A stretch of 64,000 nucleotides of DNA from Hamiltosporidium tvaerminnensis (taxonomy: Eukaryota; Microsporidia; Dubosqiidae): assembly GCA_022605425.2 (NCBI GenBank), contig JAKIMF020000007.1, positions 1,364,001 to 1,428,000 of the forward strand, read 5' to 3'. The position numbers and the translations under genes were made by a program. The notes beneath the pieces are model-generated. The model ran no database searches, was not told the DNA's origin, and worked only from the letters and a program-made list of their open reading frames with translations. Of the stretch, positions 11,690-22,529 are shown in pieces (position 1 is the first letter of the stretch; every line of letters begins with the position of its first letter).

Positions 11690-12811
11690 TAGATATTTTT
11701 GTAACTTATTTAATAAAATTCTGGGTTAAAACATTTTTACCATTTTTATATGTTTTCTTCTACCTCTTTAAACACTATTGTCTCTTCCAAATCCGACTCT
11801 TCATTTATGTTATTGGTCGGTTCCTCTAAAGTGGTTCCTCCTTGTGAAATAAGGGGTGCTTTATTTTTTGGTTTAAAATTTTTTTTCACCATCTTCCTCT
11901 CTCTTATCTTCTTTTAAAGGGGGTGTTGGTTCCTCATGCCCCTCTGATCTCATAATAACACCCATTGACGCTCTCTCCCAGCTCTCTTCGGCATTTAGTC
12001 CTGACTCAAGTCCTCTTCGTCGATCAAAGGAAATTGTTTCGACTGTATTCTTAAGTACTATAGACTGAATGTATGCCTCTACATACATGGGTATTTCTAG
12101 TCTTTTAAGATGAGATTTATGGTATTTTGTCACAATACCGTCCCAGGTCATCACATAAGGGATTATCTCAACACTACACTTATAAATGAGACCCAAATCA
12201 TTGGCTAACAGGTCATACTTCCTAAGTTTTTCAGTTTCAACTATTTGAAGTGAATCTTGGGAAGTGATTCCTACTTCAATGAGTGTTATCTTATTCTTCT
12301 TCTTATCTAAAATAAATATGTCCGGTCTGTTATTCCGAATTTTAACATCAGTTTTTATTCTGGTGTCCACTCTTATCTCTGCGTACTCATTATCAAGAAT
12401 TTCTTGAACTGAGTGACTCCTTATTCGTTTGGAAGACTTAAACTTATATCTATTTAGAAGAAGTAGGTGTAGGCATCTAACCACTTCATTATGCCGTCTA
12501 GTGTAATCATGGCCTAGCATTTTTTCACATCTAGTTGCTAGATGATCTACAGTCTTACCAGACTTCCCACAATGTTGACACACACCATCTGCTCCCCAGA
12601 ATACATTTCTATCCTGGATATAGCAGAACACAGCTTCATTTCGTGACCTAATATTTCCTCTCTTTAGCCACCTTGAAGAGTCACTAACACTTACAAGCTC
12701 ATTTTTTCTTGCATTATATAGCTTTGAATGGAGTTTTCGTTTTGATATTTTTGTAATATTTTTAAAAAATTTTAATACCAATTCGTAATAATATCCAAAT
12801 TTTTTAATGGG
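11690..12811 (-). mobile_element. 5'-truncated non-LTR retrotransposon with restriction-like endonuclease
   Basis: Only the 3' end of the element is here: the zinc-finger/endonuclease C-terminus of the polyprotein plus a short tail. No reverse transcriptase sequence is visible upstream, where the DNA becomes ordinary AT-rich sequence beyond about 12,811. Loss of the 5' portion is the usual result of incomplete target-primed reverse transcription in R2/CRE/NeSL-like families, whose endonuclease sits after the RT. I cannot see a target-site duplication or poly(A) tail. The relative at 9.65-10.3 kb gives an approximate 3' boundary because similarity starts near 11,690. Confidence 0.75.
11746..12811 (-). 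pseudogene. C-terminal RLE domain of an R2-type retrotransposon polyprotein
   Basis: The frame is open from a TAG at 12,814-12,812 to a TAA at 11,873. It has no ATG before the Met just after the zinc finger, so it cannot be translated whole by itself and fits a truncated insertion. Numbering from the TTG at 12,781, a C-x2-C-x8-H-x4-C finger uses C68, C71, H80 and C85. It is followed by a basic His-containing segment and a PD-(D/E)xK-type core with R152-P153-D154 and E169 (in L-I-E-V-G). That finger-then-endonuclease order is characteristic of the RLE non-LTR clades. In life it would nick target DNA to prime reverse transcription. The true end is displaced: at a run of eight A in the sense strand the frame shifts, and the other frame continues with an acidic tail (E-E-S-D-L-E-E-T, then V-E-E-N-I) to a TAA at 11,748-11,746. 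So one homopolymer indel has shortened the protein. Confidence 0.8.
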
Positions 12812-12977
12812 CTAAATTTACAACCGACTCAATTATTTTTATTCAAAAATATAAGATTACTAATTTATTTATTTTTAAATACTTTGATATGATATCAAAC
12901 GAAGAAACATTTATTTAAATAAACGCGAAAAATATTCAAAATGCTTTTTTAAAAAAATTAAAAGAAAAAAATTTGCA

Positions 12978-13889
12978 ATGGTGATGAAAGCAAAGAAAAT
13001 TATAGAAAAGTCAGACTTGGTACTCTATATGTAAAAAAACTAAAAAAGTAGAAGCATAATTTAAGGTAAGAATACAAATGCACAGAAGCGCCGCTGTATA
13101 GGAAAAGAATGGCACATACAATAACGAATTCGAAGTAAGGCTATTATTTATTCTTCTGTTATATAATTTACGTACAAATTCACAGGCCAAAAGAATTTAT
13201 CGCACTCAAGAATCAAAAAAATTATATAACAATTACTAATGAGAAGAATGTAAAAATTTCAGAGTTTTAAAAACCAAAGATACAAGATTCGTCATGAATA
13301 CGCTTAGAGAACTTTCTATGAAAATAAAAAGATTTTTAACGGAACAATGTTGACACAGTAGAAGGATTCCTTTCAGGATAAATCCAAAGATTAGATTATT
13401 TCCAATATATTATAAAATATTCGTTAAAAAGGAAATATTACGTTGAATTTCTCATGTAGGAACGATGTTTGGCACCACCTCCAAAAAAATCAAAAACTAC
13501 GAAAATATCTGAGCACAAATTGTTTTCATACTATTGACTATGCATCATTTTAGCAGTTAAATCGCTTAGAAAAAATTATGAATAAAAGATTGTGAGTTTT
13601 TGATGTTAGAAATATCTGGTTCAGATATCAAACCGATATTTAGTTGCAATTAAGATTTTCGGCATAAAGTAAAATGTGAGTGTATCATGGGTTCTATCAA
13701 AATTTTTCAGTAAAAAAAAATATGTAGGGAAATCTCTGTGAATATTTTTTAGTTAAATTTAAAGGTTTAAGTTTTTTTCTATCCATAATCCAGACTTCAC
13801 CGGAAATAATCGTAGCATATTGGGATAAAAAATTGAAATTCCTTGTGTTCAGAAAACGAACAAGATATAGGACTACAGGCTTCAAGTGA
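12978..13889 (+). pseudogene. possible old coding relic
   Basis: Starting at an ATG at 12,978 (M-V-M-K-A-K-K), one frame can be followed to the TGA at 13,887 with about 18 internal stops and no frameshift. Two long open blocks occur: about 41 codons containing R-N-D-V-W-H-H-L, and 53 codons at 13,728-13,886 containing T-S-P-E-I-I-V-A-Y-W and R-T-R-Y-R-T-T-G. The region has more G+C than its flanks. Stop density is only modestly below chance, so the call is tentative. No family recognised. A minus-strand frame at 13,697-13,885 overlaps it. Confidence 0.25.
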
Positions 13890-14844
13890 TAACAATATAT
13901 AAGATTACAGAAGATATGGTAGCAAGAAAATCGTCAATTTTTATGCTACATTCAGTAAGTTCACTTTTTTTTTGGTTCTATTTTAGATATTTCCATATGA
14001 ATCTATCCTATTCTAGCGAGAATGATTTATTTCAATGAATTTACCGAAGAGAGCTATAGTAAACCCATGATACAGCTAGTTATATCGAAATAGTCTTACA
14101 TTAAGACCTTCACAGATTGTATTTAAAAAATGCATAATTTTTGTAGTCTTAGAAGGCTCAAAAACTCTTACAATATTTTTGTGCTCAAGGTGTTACGATT
14201 TAGTAGAAGTTACAAATATGTATTCTAAACAGCCAAAAAAATAGAGAGTGTAAAATTATAATCTGAACATGTAAATTATACATTTAATATTTATGGAAAA
14301 AAATCGCCGTTCAGATATAATGTACTCAGAAAACATTAGCATCAGAATTATAGAAGAATATAGAAAATCTAAAGCTTAATACAATATTCATTATTAAACT
14401 TACTTGAATAGACTTTATGATCTAAAAATTTTGTAAGATTTAAAATAAAGAATTCGCCTTGGGAATTAATGCCAAAACCTGTCACGAAGACGCAGAAATG
14501 TAATGATAAATATTACATTTTGTTTTCTTTACGGATTTAAATTACCAATATTTTTAGATTCAATATCGAAAAGTTACATATGACAAAAATTTTTTAAAAG
14601 CGACTTTTTTTGAACGTGCGAATCGCAGAAAATATATTTTCTTTTAATTTAAGAAGTTTGGTTTTTTTTCTTATAACTTCTATTCTATTGATTTTTTTTA
14701 AAAATATTAGACCTAGATACTTAACTAGAGCTTCAGATCTGGTAATTTTTTAAAAAAGAAGATTAAGAAAGAAATGATGGAAAGATATCTCAAAGCTAAA
14801 AATCTTAAATGATAAAGGATCGTGGGAGAATAGGGTTAGGAAAA
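13890..14844. other. AT-rich, nothing identified
   Basis: No frame, RNA gene or repeat that I can support. Confidence 0.3.
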
Positions 14845-14945
14845 GAAAGTGTTATTTAAATATTTTTAAGTTCTGAAAAATTTCAGAATTTACACACAGT
14901 TAAACCCCTACTCCTGGTATAATTAATAACACCTGTTACTACAGT
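14845..14945. repeat. left flanking box and C-rich minisatellite remnant of the retroelement
   Basis: 14,845-14,908 is a 64-bp box running from GAAAGTGTTATTTAAATA to CACAGTTAAACCCC. It is a direct repeat of 19,472-19,533 on the other side of the retroelement (about 70 percent match by eye, same direction). It is followed by AATTAATAACACCTGTTACT, which belongs to the TAACACC minisatellite family seen at 1.3-1.7 kb. Confidence 0.55.
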
Positions 14946-15178
14946 TTCATCTAGCCCTTATATTTCCACGAAGCCTCATATAGAATTCCTTGAGGTTCCA
15001 GATTGTCTTGTTTCATGGGTATCTTCTCAACCTGATCTGCTTTAAAATATTAACTGGTAAAAATTTTTTAAATATGGCAGAACGTCCCTTGCGGGCTCCC
15101 TGCCCTAACGTACCTGCTAATTCGTATCTTGTGGCTTAATAAGGCCAATATTTACCCCACTAACTTGGGTGATCTATA

Positions 15179-18072
15179 TTATGCTGAATAAATTTTTTTT
15201 AAAATTTTAATTATATTTTCTCTTTTATAGTCTGGAGTAAGAATATCTAAAAAAGCTTTAAATCTTGTTGTTGGAATCCTTTTGAATTGTGCTGCCTTGG
15301 ATTCTCGAAAGAGTTAAAGATTTGGAATTTAAAGCGCAAATTTTCTCTTTGCCAGCTATTATATTTTGCTTTAAATTCATTTCCCTAAATCTTATTCTTG
15401 ATTTACTTGTAATTTTTCTTTAAATTGCTAAGATTTTTGGATTTATTCGGCTTGAATATCCATCTTAAAAGTGTTTTTCTTGTGTGTATGATCTTATAAG
15501 CAACATTGCTCCTAAGTCTATCTGCTCTTTGCTTTGTATTTTCCAAGGGAAATAATGCGTATAAGATCTTCGTTGGCGTTTTGAAATAAATTTTATATAG
15601 ATATTTTATTATGCCTTTTTCTATCCTATCGGTGCCTTCATTAAACGTTTCATTACAACCGAGCAGCTGGGCATAATAATCTATATGAGGGCGTATAAAT
15701 CTAGTATACATTCTTAATTTTGATTGATAATATTGCAGGTTATAATTACTATATTGTGTCTTTTTTAGTAACTTATTTGTAATCACTGCCGCTCTAACGG
15801 ATTTTTGCCTTATGACTATAAGGATTTTCATGGTACTTGCACATTTATTGTTAAAAAAATATCCTTAATATTTCAGCGGGACTTGTTTTTCCAACCTGGT
15901 ACCATCTACATAGAAATCGTGATCTGTTGAAGCATTGTAAAAACATTTCCTTGTGTTTAATTCATATCTTTTGACATTCGCGTGCGATTGACATTGATCT
16001 ATCTGTATTGCATTGTGCTATGCCGTGAGCTAAATAATGAAATGTCGTCTGCGGAAATAGTTATGTATGATACCAGATGCTCTGGCATTCTCTTTACGAT
16101 ATCATCAATAAACACGTTAAATAAAATTTGAGATAAAATGCTTCCCTAGGTAATCCAAGAGCAGCAGTTTTCAATTATTATTTTCTATTAATGTGTTGAT
16201 CTTTTACTCTTTTTTCTCGATCAGTGCAGCTATTAGAATTGTATCTTCTCTTGAAAACTTCTGCTTTATCATTAGTTTCTCGTACAACCTCTTACGATAT
16301 ACACTGTCATATGCTTTGGAATTATCCAAAGTAACACAGATTCCTTCTCCTTTTGCCATGTCTTAATCTAGTGTAATTGTTAAGGGGTGGTTAATGGTCG
16401 AATGCTTCAGTCTAAAACCAGCTTGTTGTCTTGTCAGCTTACCTCAAATTTGCGAAAAATTAGTTTTTCAAATAGTTTACGTGTTTTATCTATCAATGAA
16501 ATAGATCTAAACTCGCTATCACCTTTGGGTATTGGTTGTATCATGTGTTTCTTCCGAAGCAAAGGAATCTCTTTGTCCCTAAAAATATTGTTAAACATGT
16601 AGGTAAGCTCTACTATAAAGTTGCGCGGACAAATCTTAAGGAATTCATTCTTAATACCGCAAATCCCACCCGCTTTGCCACCTTTTAATATTTTCATACA
16701 TTTCTCTACCTCATCAACAGATAGCTGGTGTATCTTTTTTTTTCTCTGTATGGTGTGTTTGCTAAATAAACTATTGTGGTAACTTTTATCCAATTTACTG
16801 TTTCCTCTAAGCTTGTTATCTTCCCATCTAAAACAAAGCTATTAAGTAATTCTTTACTATTATTTTGTCTATTGTTTGGGATTGCGTTACCATGGAAATT
16901 CATAATGGCTTCTAATTGTGATGTTTTTAAACCAATGTGTTCTACTTTTAGGTCACGAGTTTTAGTATCCGGTAGGTTTTTCGTTAAATTCTTTACTTCT
17001 TTATATAACCTTTCATACAAGATTGGATTATTGTGCCTTGCTTTTTCACGTGCTCTACTAATGTGCTGAATGACTGGATTGAAGTTCGTACGACTTTGTT
17101 TGCGTATTCTGAGTCTATATACACCAGAAAGTATGATATTATGTAAAGCTGCGCAATAGTCATTGATATTTAGAGTTCTTATAATATTCGCATTCTTCTT
17201 AATTAAAATCTCTATTTTATTTGTAATATTTTCTACTACTTTTAGTCTAGTCAAGAGTCTTATATTATACTTAGTTTTCTTTTTTTTGTATTTCTATCGG
17301 TTTTAATATAAATAGCTTGTGATTTAATCCCACAATCGTAGAAATCTTAATATCTACTATCGTGTTTGTAAATATCTTATCAGGTTTTGATTCTTTATTA
17401 TTGTCTTTGTATGTATTTGTTAGAATGTCGATCTCTGACAATCCATACATTGCGTGGTTATCTAAAATTTGCTGTAAAAGTGTCTTGTGTTGTTATAAGT
17501 TATAGTCTCATAAAATGTATAATCTTTTATACAGGTATTGGTTTAATGTAGGTTTTACGATGTTAAATTCTGTACTTTTTGGGGGTCTATATATAAAAAT
17601 AAAAATTTGCTCATTCACTTTAATTGAAACCCCTTCATCTATTATATTGTCAATTGCCTCACTAACAATCCTATTCCTACCTAATACTATTATACCTTCT
17701 TTGTTTGAGTATCTGTCTCTTACTTGGACAGATTTCTTACTGTTTAAAACTTTATATCCTCTTAAGAGTGGCGTTATATTATCTCTCCGTGTTTCAGCCA
17801 CTCTGAGGATGTCCAACTCATGTCTTTGAATCAAATTATTTATGTTAAAAATTTTATTACCAGATAATCCCCCAATATTGATATACCCTACTTTAAAAAT
17901 ACTAGGGTTTATTGTTAAAGCCCGAGGAGTAATCTATCTCAATATCATTGGTTTCAATATTGAGACTTTTTATCATCTCGTGTAGTTCGATTCCTTTACT
18001 CTTGAGTATACGAACTGCTAGCATTCTTAGTTTGTCGTTCTTGTTGCCCTGTCTTTCTTTAATCTTCTTCAT
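15179..18072 (-). pseudogene. ORF2: AP-like endonuclease plus reverse transcriptase, broken
   Basis: The ATG at 18,072-18,070 overlaps the ORF1 stop. After one frameshift the endonuclease begins (Y-I-N-I-G-G-L near 17,880; D-I-L-R-V-A-E-T-R with the metal-binding Glu near 17,794; I-Y-R-P-P near 17,588). It ends with P-D-K-I-F-T-N and a G-L-N-H-K at about 17,320 where S-D-H is expected, so the catalytic Asp appears changed to Asn. Reverse transcriptase blocks follow: G-K-A-G-G-I-C-G-I (Asp to Cys) near 16,670, P-I-P-K-G and R-S-I-S-L, Q-A-G-F-R near 16,410, motif A in T-L-D-N-S-K-A-Y-D-S-V (Asp at 16,326-16,324), motif B remnant G-L-P, motif C as S-A-D-D-I (A-D-D at 16,052-16,044), R-K-C-F-Y, and K-Y-stop-G-Y. 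The thumb lies at 15,831-15,403. Past a TAA at 15,403 the frame can be followed, with further lesions, to a TAA at 15,179. About 960 codons in all, with at least five frameshifts. Confidence 0.8.
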
Positions 18073-19461
18073 TTAGGTAAATAACTTCTTATTTCCAAAA
18101 GACCATTACTATCCACTTCAGGCGAGTTAATAAAGTGTTTGGCTCTAAGCATTCTAAACACTCTAATCACCTCAATTTGCACAGACTCTTTGCATATCAC
18201 TTCTAACACAGTATTAGAGATAAACTTAATGTTTACAACCAACTTACTAGCAGCCGGTTGAATGTTCTTCAAAGCGAGCGGATATAGTGATATTTTTTTA
18301 GAAGTTATATTGCCAAAGTATAGTAAAACGTGTCTAGCATTTGTAAAAGGTGATTTCTCTTGTGTTATAAGCGCTAGTTGCACCAGCAGTTAGTTTAATT
18401 GGGCTACACTTCTGCTTCATTTATTCTTTCTTCTTTAGAATATTGTATCTTACTGAGATGGCTACCTCCGATTTGTCACTTATGGTCTCCTTGATATCTG
18501 CTTGGAATTTCTTTTCTGTACTTGATCTTCTCCTTTTTCACTATTTGTTGTTTCCAAACTTCGTTTCCTATAGGGTTTCTCAATTTTTTGAATGTGATTC
18601 AAGCTTCAAGGTTTATCCTCAAGCCTTACAGAGATACTTTTCTGTTGCTTAGCCACGTCCGTACCACCTCCGAGCGTGTTCTGTTTCGGGACTGTACGTA
18701 TATGAACTCTGACTCTGAGTCTTGAAAGTATCTTACCTGTGGTTTTATTTCTGCTGCTAGTGAGCGTATTGTTGATGTGTGTAATCTGTGTTGTCTCATA
18801 GAGTGTTGTGGTATCAGAATTCGTGTTCTTTTATCAGTAGCATCAGTCATCTCATTTACCACGTTTGCATTATGATATTTTGTTAATGATGTATCTTATG
18901 TTTCTATCCAATCGACATCCTTACCTTTTTTCAAATGTGCCTTTTCCATAACAGAGGGTAAAACATTTTTCCCTGCTCTTGATTTTTGAAAAATATTATC
19001 TTGGGTGTTATTTGTATGATCAGAAAGAAAAGAAGAGGAGTCAGCTTTAGGATGATGATGGTATTTCTTTTTTGACATGTTGTTAAGTTTTTGCTGTTTA
19101 ACGAGACTGTCTGTTCATGCGGCGTATCACCCAAGTCTCTACCCCGTACCCTTGGTTTAACAGCTTGAACGGTCCGCAATACTTCTGCTGTATTCAATTC
19201 ATTATTTTGTTCAGTTTGTTTCTTACTAGTACAACGAGTCTTGTCTGTACATTCCGCACATAGATCTGAAGTTCTTGTAGATGTCTTATCTAGGTGCAAA
19301 TTGGAGTTTCTACCTATGTTCCCACAGCCATTGCAAAGTAGTTGAACATGTTCGTTTACTGTATTTGTTCTGTCTCTTAGTGTTTTTCTCTGTGCAACTT
19401 TATTATAAGTCGGATATTTCGTGTTTTTATCAGAATGAGCTAAGGAATATTTTGTAGCCAT
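18069..19461 (-). pseudogene. ORF1 (gag-like nucleic-acid-binding protein), broken
   Basis: Starts at the ATG at 19,461-19,459 (M-A-T-K-Y-S-L-A-H-S), directly after the flanking box. Near residues 43-77 it has two Cys pairs, C43-x2-C46 and C68-x2-C71, with another Cys at 77: a treble-clef or ribbon-like finger fitting an RNA-binding ORF1. The frame shifts near 19,080 to a hydrophilic segment (H-H-H-P-K-A-D-S-S-S), again near 18,890 (T-D-A-T-D-K-R-T-R-I), and again between 18,620 and 18,390 through basic sequence (K-K-E-K-I-K-Y-R-K-E). The last part (18,383-18,069) ends in R-S-Y-L-P-K and a TGA that overlaps the ORF2 ATG. Parental length would be about 460 residues. The role is inferred from position and the Cys pattern; the family cannot be named. 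Confidence 0.65.
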
Positions 19462-19471
19462 GGCAAGACAA

Positions 19472-19740
19472 GAAAATTTTATTTAAATATTTTAAAAATT
19501 CTGGAAATTTCTATACTACCATAATTAAACCCCATCAAACAATTAGAAAACCTTAGAATATTAAGCAGATATTTTTGCACTATTGTTACTAACACACGCC
19601 TATAACACTGTATAGAGCTTAACACCTTTTGAATAACAACAAAAGAATTAATACCCTTAACTACAAGCAGCACTATAACACAGATAGTGCTTGTCTTGTA
19701 TATGACACACTCCTTCACTGTATTACTACAGTTAGCAGGA
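19472..19740. repeat. right flanking box and C-rich minisatellite
   Basis: 19,472-19,533 repeats the box at 14,845-14,908 in the same direction (both contain TTATTTAAATATTTT and end in TTAAACCCC). It is followed by TAACACACGCC, TAACACTG, TTAACACCTTTTG and TTAATACCCTTAACTAC, which are degenerate members of the TAACACC minisatellite. On the minus strand a frame of 79 codons crosses it, but this is only repeat read-through. Confidence 0.6.
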
Positions 19741-22529
19741 CGAACTTTTTGATCCGTATAGAAATTGGCGCACTATTTGCATAAATCTTATTAGATTATA
19801 TATGAGTTTTTAAAGATAGCTTATGAACAGAATTTCAAACTTAATATTTTTCAGTAAGAACTGTGGGATAAGTAAAATAAAGTTCAAATTGTTCATAAAA
19901 CATTTATACAATTTGCTTAACTGACTGCCATAACGTGTTTAGCTGCAATGTATTAATTCATTTCGTGTATATGCTCAAAGTAAAAGTTTTCATCTTAAAT
20001 TACAATTTTTTTTTCGCAATCAGGCTCATTGAATAAGATTTACATTAACACAGATTGTTGCTGATAGGATTATATATTAGACTTTTAAAATCAAATATAA
20101 TCACTTGTTTGAGCAAATCCGAATTTTTCACGAGATTAACAAATTATTTATACTAGTCTATGAATATTCTCTGGAATTTTGCAAATAATCCTATATTAGA
20201 ATTTTCCGAAATCATATCACCTAACAACCTAAAGTTTGAAATAAATTATTCAGCGAATATCATAAAAATAGTAAATAAGGGGTATTTGATATAAGGCTTA
20301 TAGGAAAATATAGTGAAACAAAGTTATCAAAGAGTATACAAAATACTACCCAATGACAGAAGAGCAATAAGACATAGAAATATGAAATGTTTTGATATAG
20401 AAGATGCTCGAGATTAATAACGTACGCTAATTTATAGTTTTTAATATAATAAATATAAATTGGTAAAATCAAAGAATCAAAAGAATAGCCCCTGTCATCC
20501 TGATAATATAGATAAATATCTTACCCTTTTGAAATCATTGTATCTGGCATATGCTCTAATATAAGAATAGACCATAAAGACCATTTTTAGCTTATAAAAC
20601 AAACCTTCTCTATAAAAATACTGGGAAAACTAAAACTACTCTGATCATTTTTTAATAAAATAACCAAATTTTTCTATATGTCTGTATAAATTTAGGTTTT
20701 ATATGAAAAGTTAGATTATATAAATTTTAAAAACAGGTCTAAGTACTGATTTTTAGTAAAAAGTATTTCTAAACCCCTGTTGAAAATATCTATTTTATTT
20801 TACAGTTAAACAGTATATACTTGCTTTTATCTGGAAAATATATATATTCTAATTACAAAAAAACCCTTGTATGATATTGAGTATAGTAAATAGAAATACG
20901 TCAACCAAGTACATAAGAAGAACTTCTAATATTCCCAGTGTTGAATAGAAAGAAAACTTAATTTTATTGTATAATTAGAAACGAAACCGAAAAGTATTAA
21001 CGATATTTCTTTCAAACCTATAACTTCTAAAATTACTACGTTCTTAAAAAAGACATAAGCCTAATTTTATAAAAAAGTGTTTTTAAATTACTAGTAGGCC
21101 CGATCGTCTGAAAAAAAGTATGAAAAGTGTACAAACCACATAAAATTTCTTTAGATCAGTCTTTCGTTTTCTTTAAAATGCAAATCTACATAAAGTTTAT
21201 AGTATTTTCTTAAATTAGAAAATACATACAAATTAAGTCAATATATAAATTAATTTGTTTCTTTTTCGTTTTTTTAAAAAAAATATTAGTCGCAAAAACA
21301 ATTTCTTTAAATTTTTTTCTGCAATATTCTAACGATTAGAATTATCGATGTTTTTTGCTATCTGTCTACACAAAATGCATAATATATTTTTAACCTCTGG
21401 ACCTACATATTTATCAAATATAAGTGGCAAAGAAGGAAGAAATTTTACTTACTCAATCTAATGTTTTTAACAAGCTATTCTTAAATAAAAGTTTCAAACC
21501 TAGATCCAAGACCGGTTAAACTTATAATTTACCAGGTTTTCTTAAGATTTTCTTTTTTCAAGTAAACTATAGGAGCATATAAAATAATCAACTTTTAATA
21601 TATTTCAAAAAAAAATTTTTTAGCCTATGATAAAACGAATTCTACAAAACACTTAAATCTTTTCAGAAATCATAGAACTGACTGTTTTGATATATTCTCT
21701 AACTGAATAATAGACATAAAAAGTAATATTATATAAAACGAAAAATTTACTTCCTAATTGTGATTAAATAGCTAAAAACATGCACCTCCGAAGTTTAGAA
21801 TTAATCAACCATAATTTTAAGATAAACCCCCTAATCATAAACGTACTTTCAAATTTTTTATTTTTGTAAATTACTAAAAAATAAAAAAAAAATAACTTGA
21901 TGCATATTTCCTAAAAAACTATTAACATGAGTGTTGCTCAAAATTCGGTATTTTCATAACGAAAAAAAACAATTTGTCTTCATTTTAAATGTACTTTTTT
22001 ACGACTAAAAACTCTTCTGAAAATTTTCAATTTCTTAATTTGAATATAATTTGCGAAGGTAACACATAAATTCAGAATGAAATATGCTAAGGTGCTATAT
22101 CACTTTAGTAATTTGTTTGAAAAGTTAAATTTGTACGTTTAATAGATTCTTTCAAACAAATTTGAACTTAATATTTTCGGCTTGGCAATATTTTTTTTAA
22201 TTTAGAAAGTAATTATTATTCAAAGAAAGTCGTATATTTATCAAAAATCTTAATTTTCTCACAAAAAAAGCTAGAATTTTGCACATAGTAGGTAGAAGTA
22301 GAAGGAATAAGACAATTTATAGATATTATTAAGCCCTGGTATATATATTTATCATAAATGGATACATGAAAATAGTAGACAATTTTAAATATGTAAAAAA
22401 ATTATAAAGGTTAAAATTTTAATAAATATAAATATACAATTACATTTAAATTTATACAGTACTAACTAAACCAAACTAGCAGGAAGGTAAAAAATATATA
22501 ACTGACTAAAAAATTTGCAATGAATTGTA
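19741..22529. other. AT-rich, nothing identified
   Basis: About 2.8 kb of AT-rich DNA. I see no coding-like frame, no RNA gene and no duplicate elsewhere in the window. Confidence 0.35.

Larger units (their letters stand above)
14946..19471 (-). mobile_element. near full-length APE-type non-LTR retrotransposon, inactivated
   Basis: The element reads from high to low coordinates: ORF1 (19,461-18,069), ORF2 (18,072-15,179), then about 230 bases of 3' untranslated sequence with more G+C than background (a segment near 15,080-15,110 reads GCAGGGAGCCCGCAAGGGAC on the minus strand). ORF2 has an endonuclease/exonuclease/phosphatase domain followed by a reverse transcriptase, the standard APE-type LINE order; no RNase H or integrase was seen. 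The two ORFs overlap in ATGA, as in LINEs that use stop-start reinitiation. Both ORFs carry several frameshifts and stops, so the copy is dead. It is oriented like the RLE fragments but is a different family. Confidence 0.8.

Noticed and set aside
403-13889. Reassigned stop codons (TAA/TAG read as Gln) to explain in-frame stops
   Set aside because: All three stop codons occur, intact frames such as 6,565-7,830 use CAA normally and end at TAA, and the ORF2 relic also has frameshifts; decay is simpler.
16387-17829. Plus-strand frames opposite ORF2 (for example 16,776-17,069 and 17,515-17,829)
   Set aside because: Antisense shadows of the reverse transcriptase and endonuclease.
19479-19718. 79-codon minus-strand frame next to the retroelement
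   Set aside because: It is read-through of the flanking box and G-rich minisatellite, with no protein-like features of its own.
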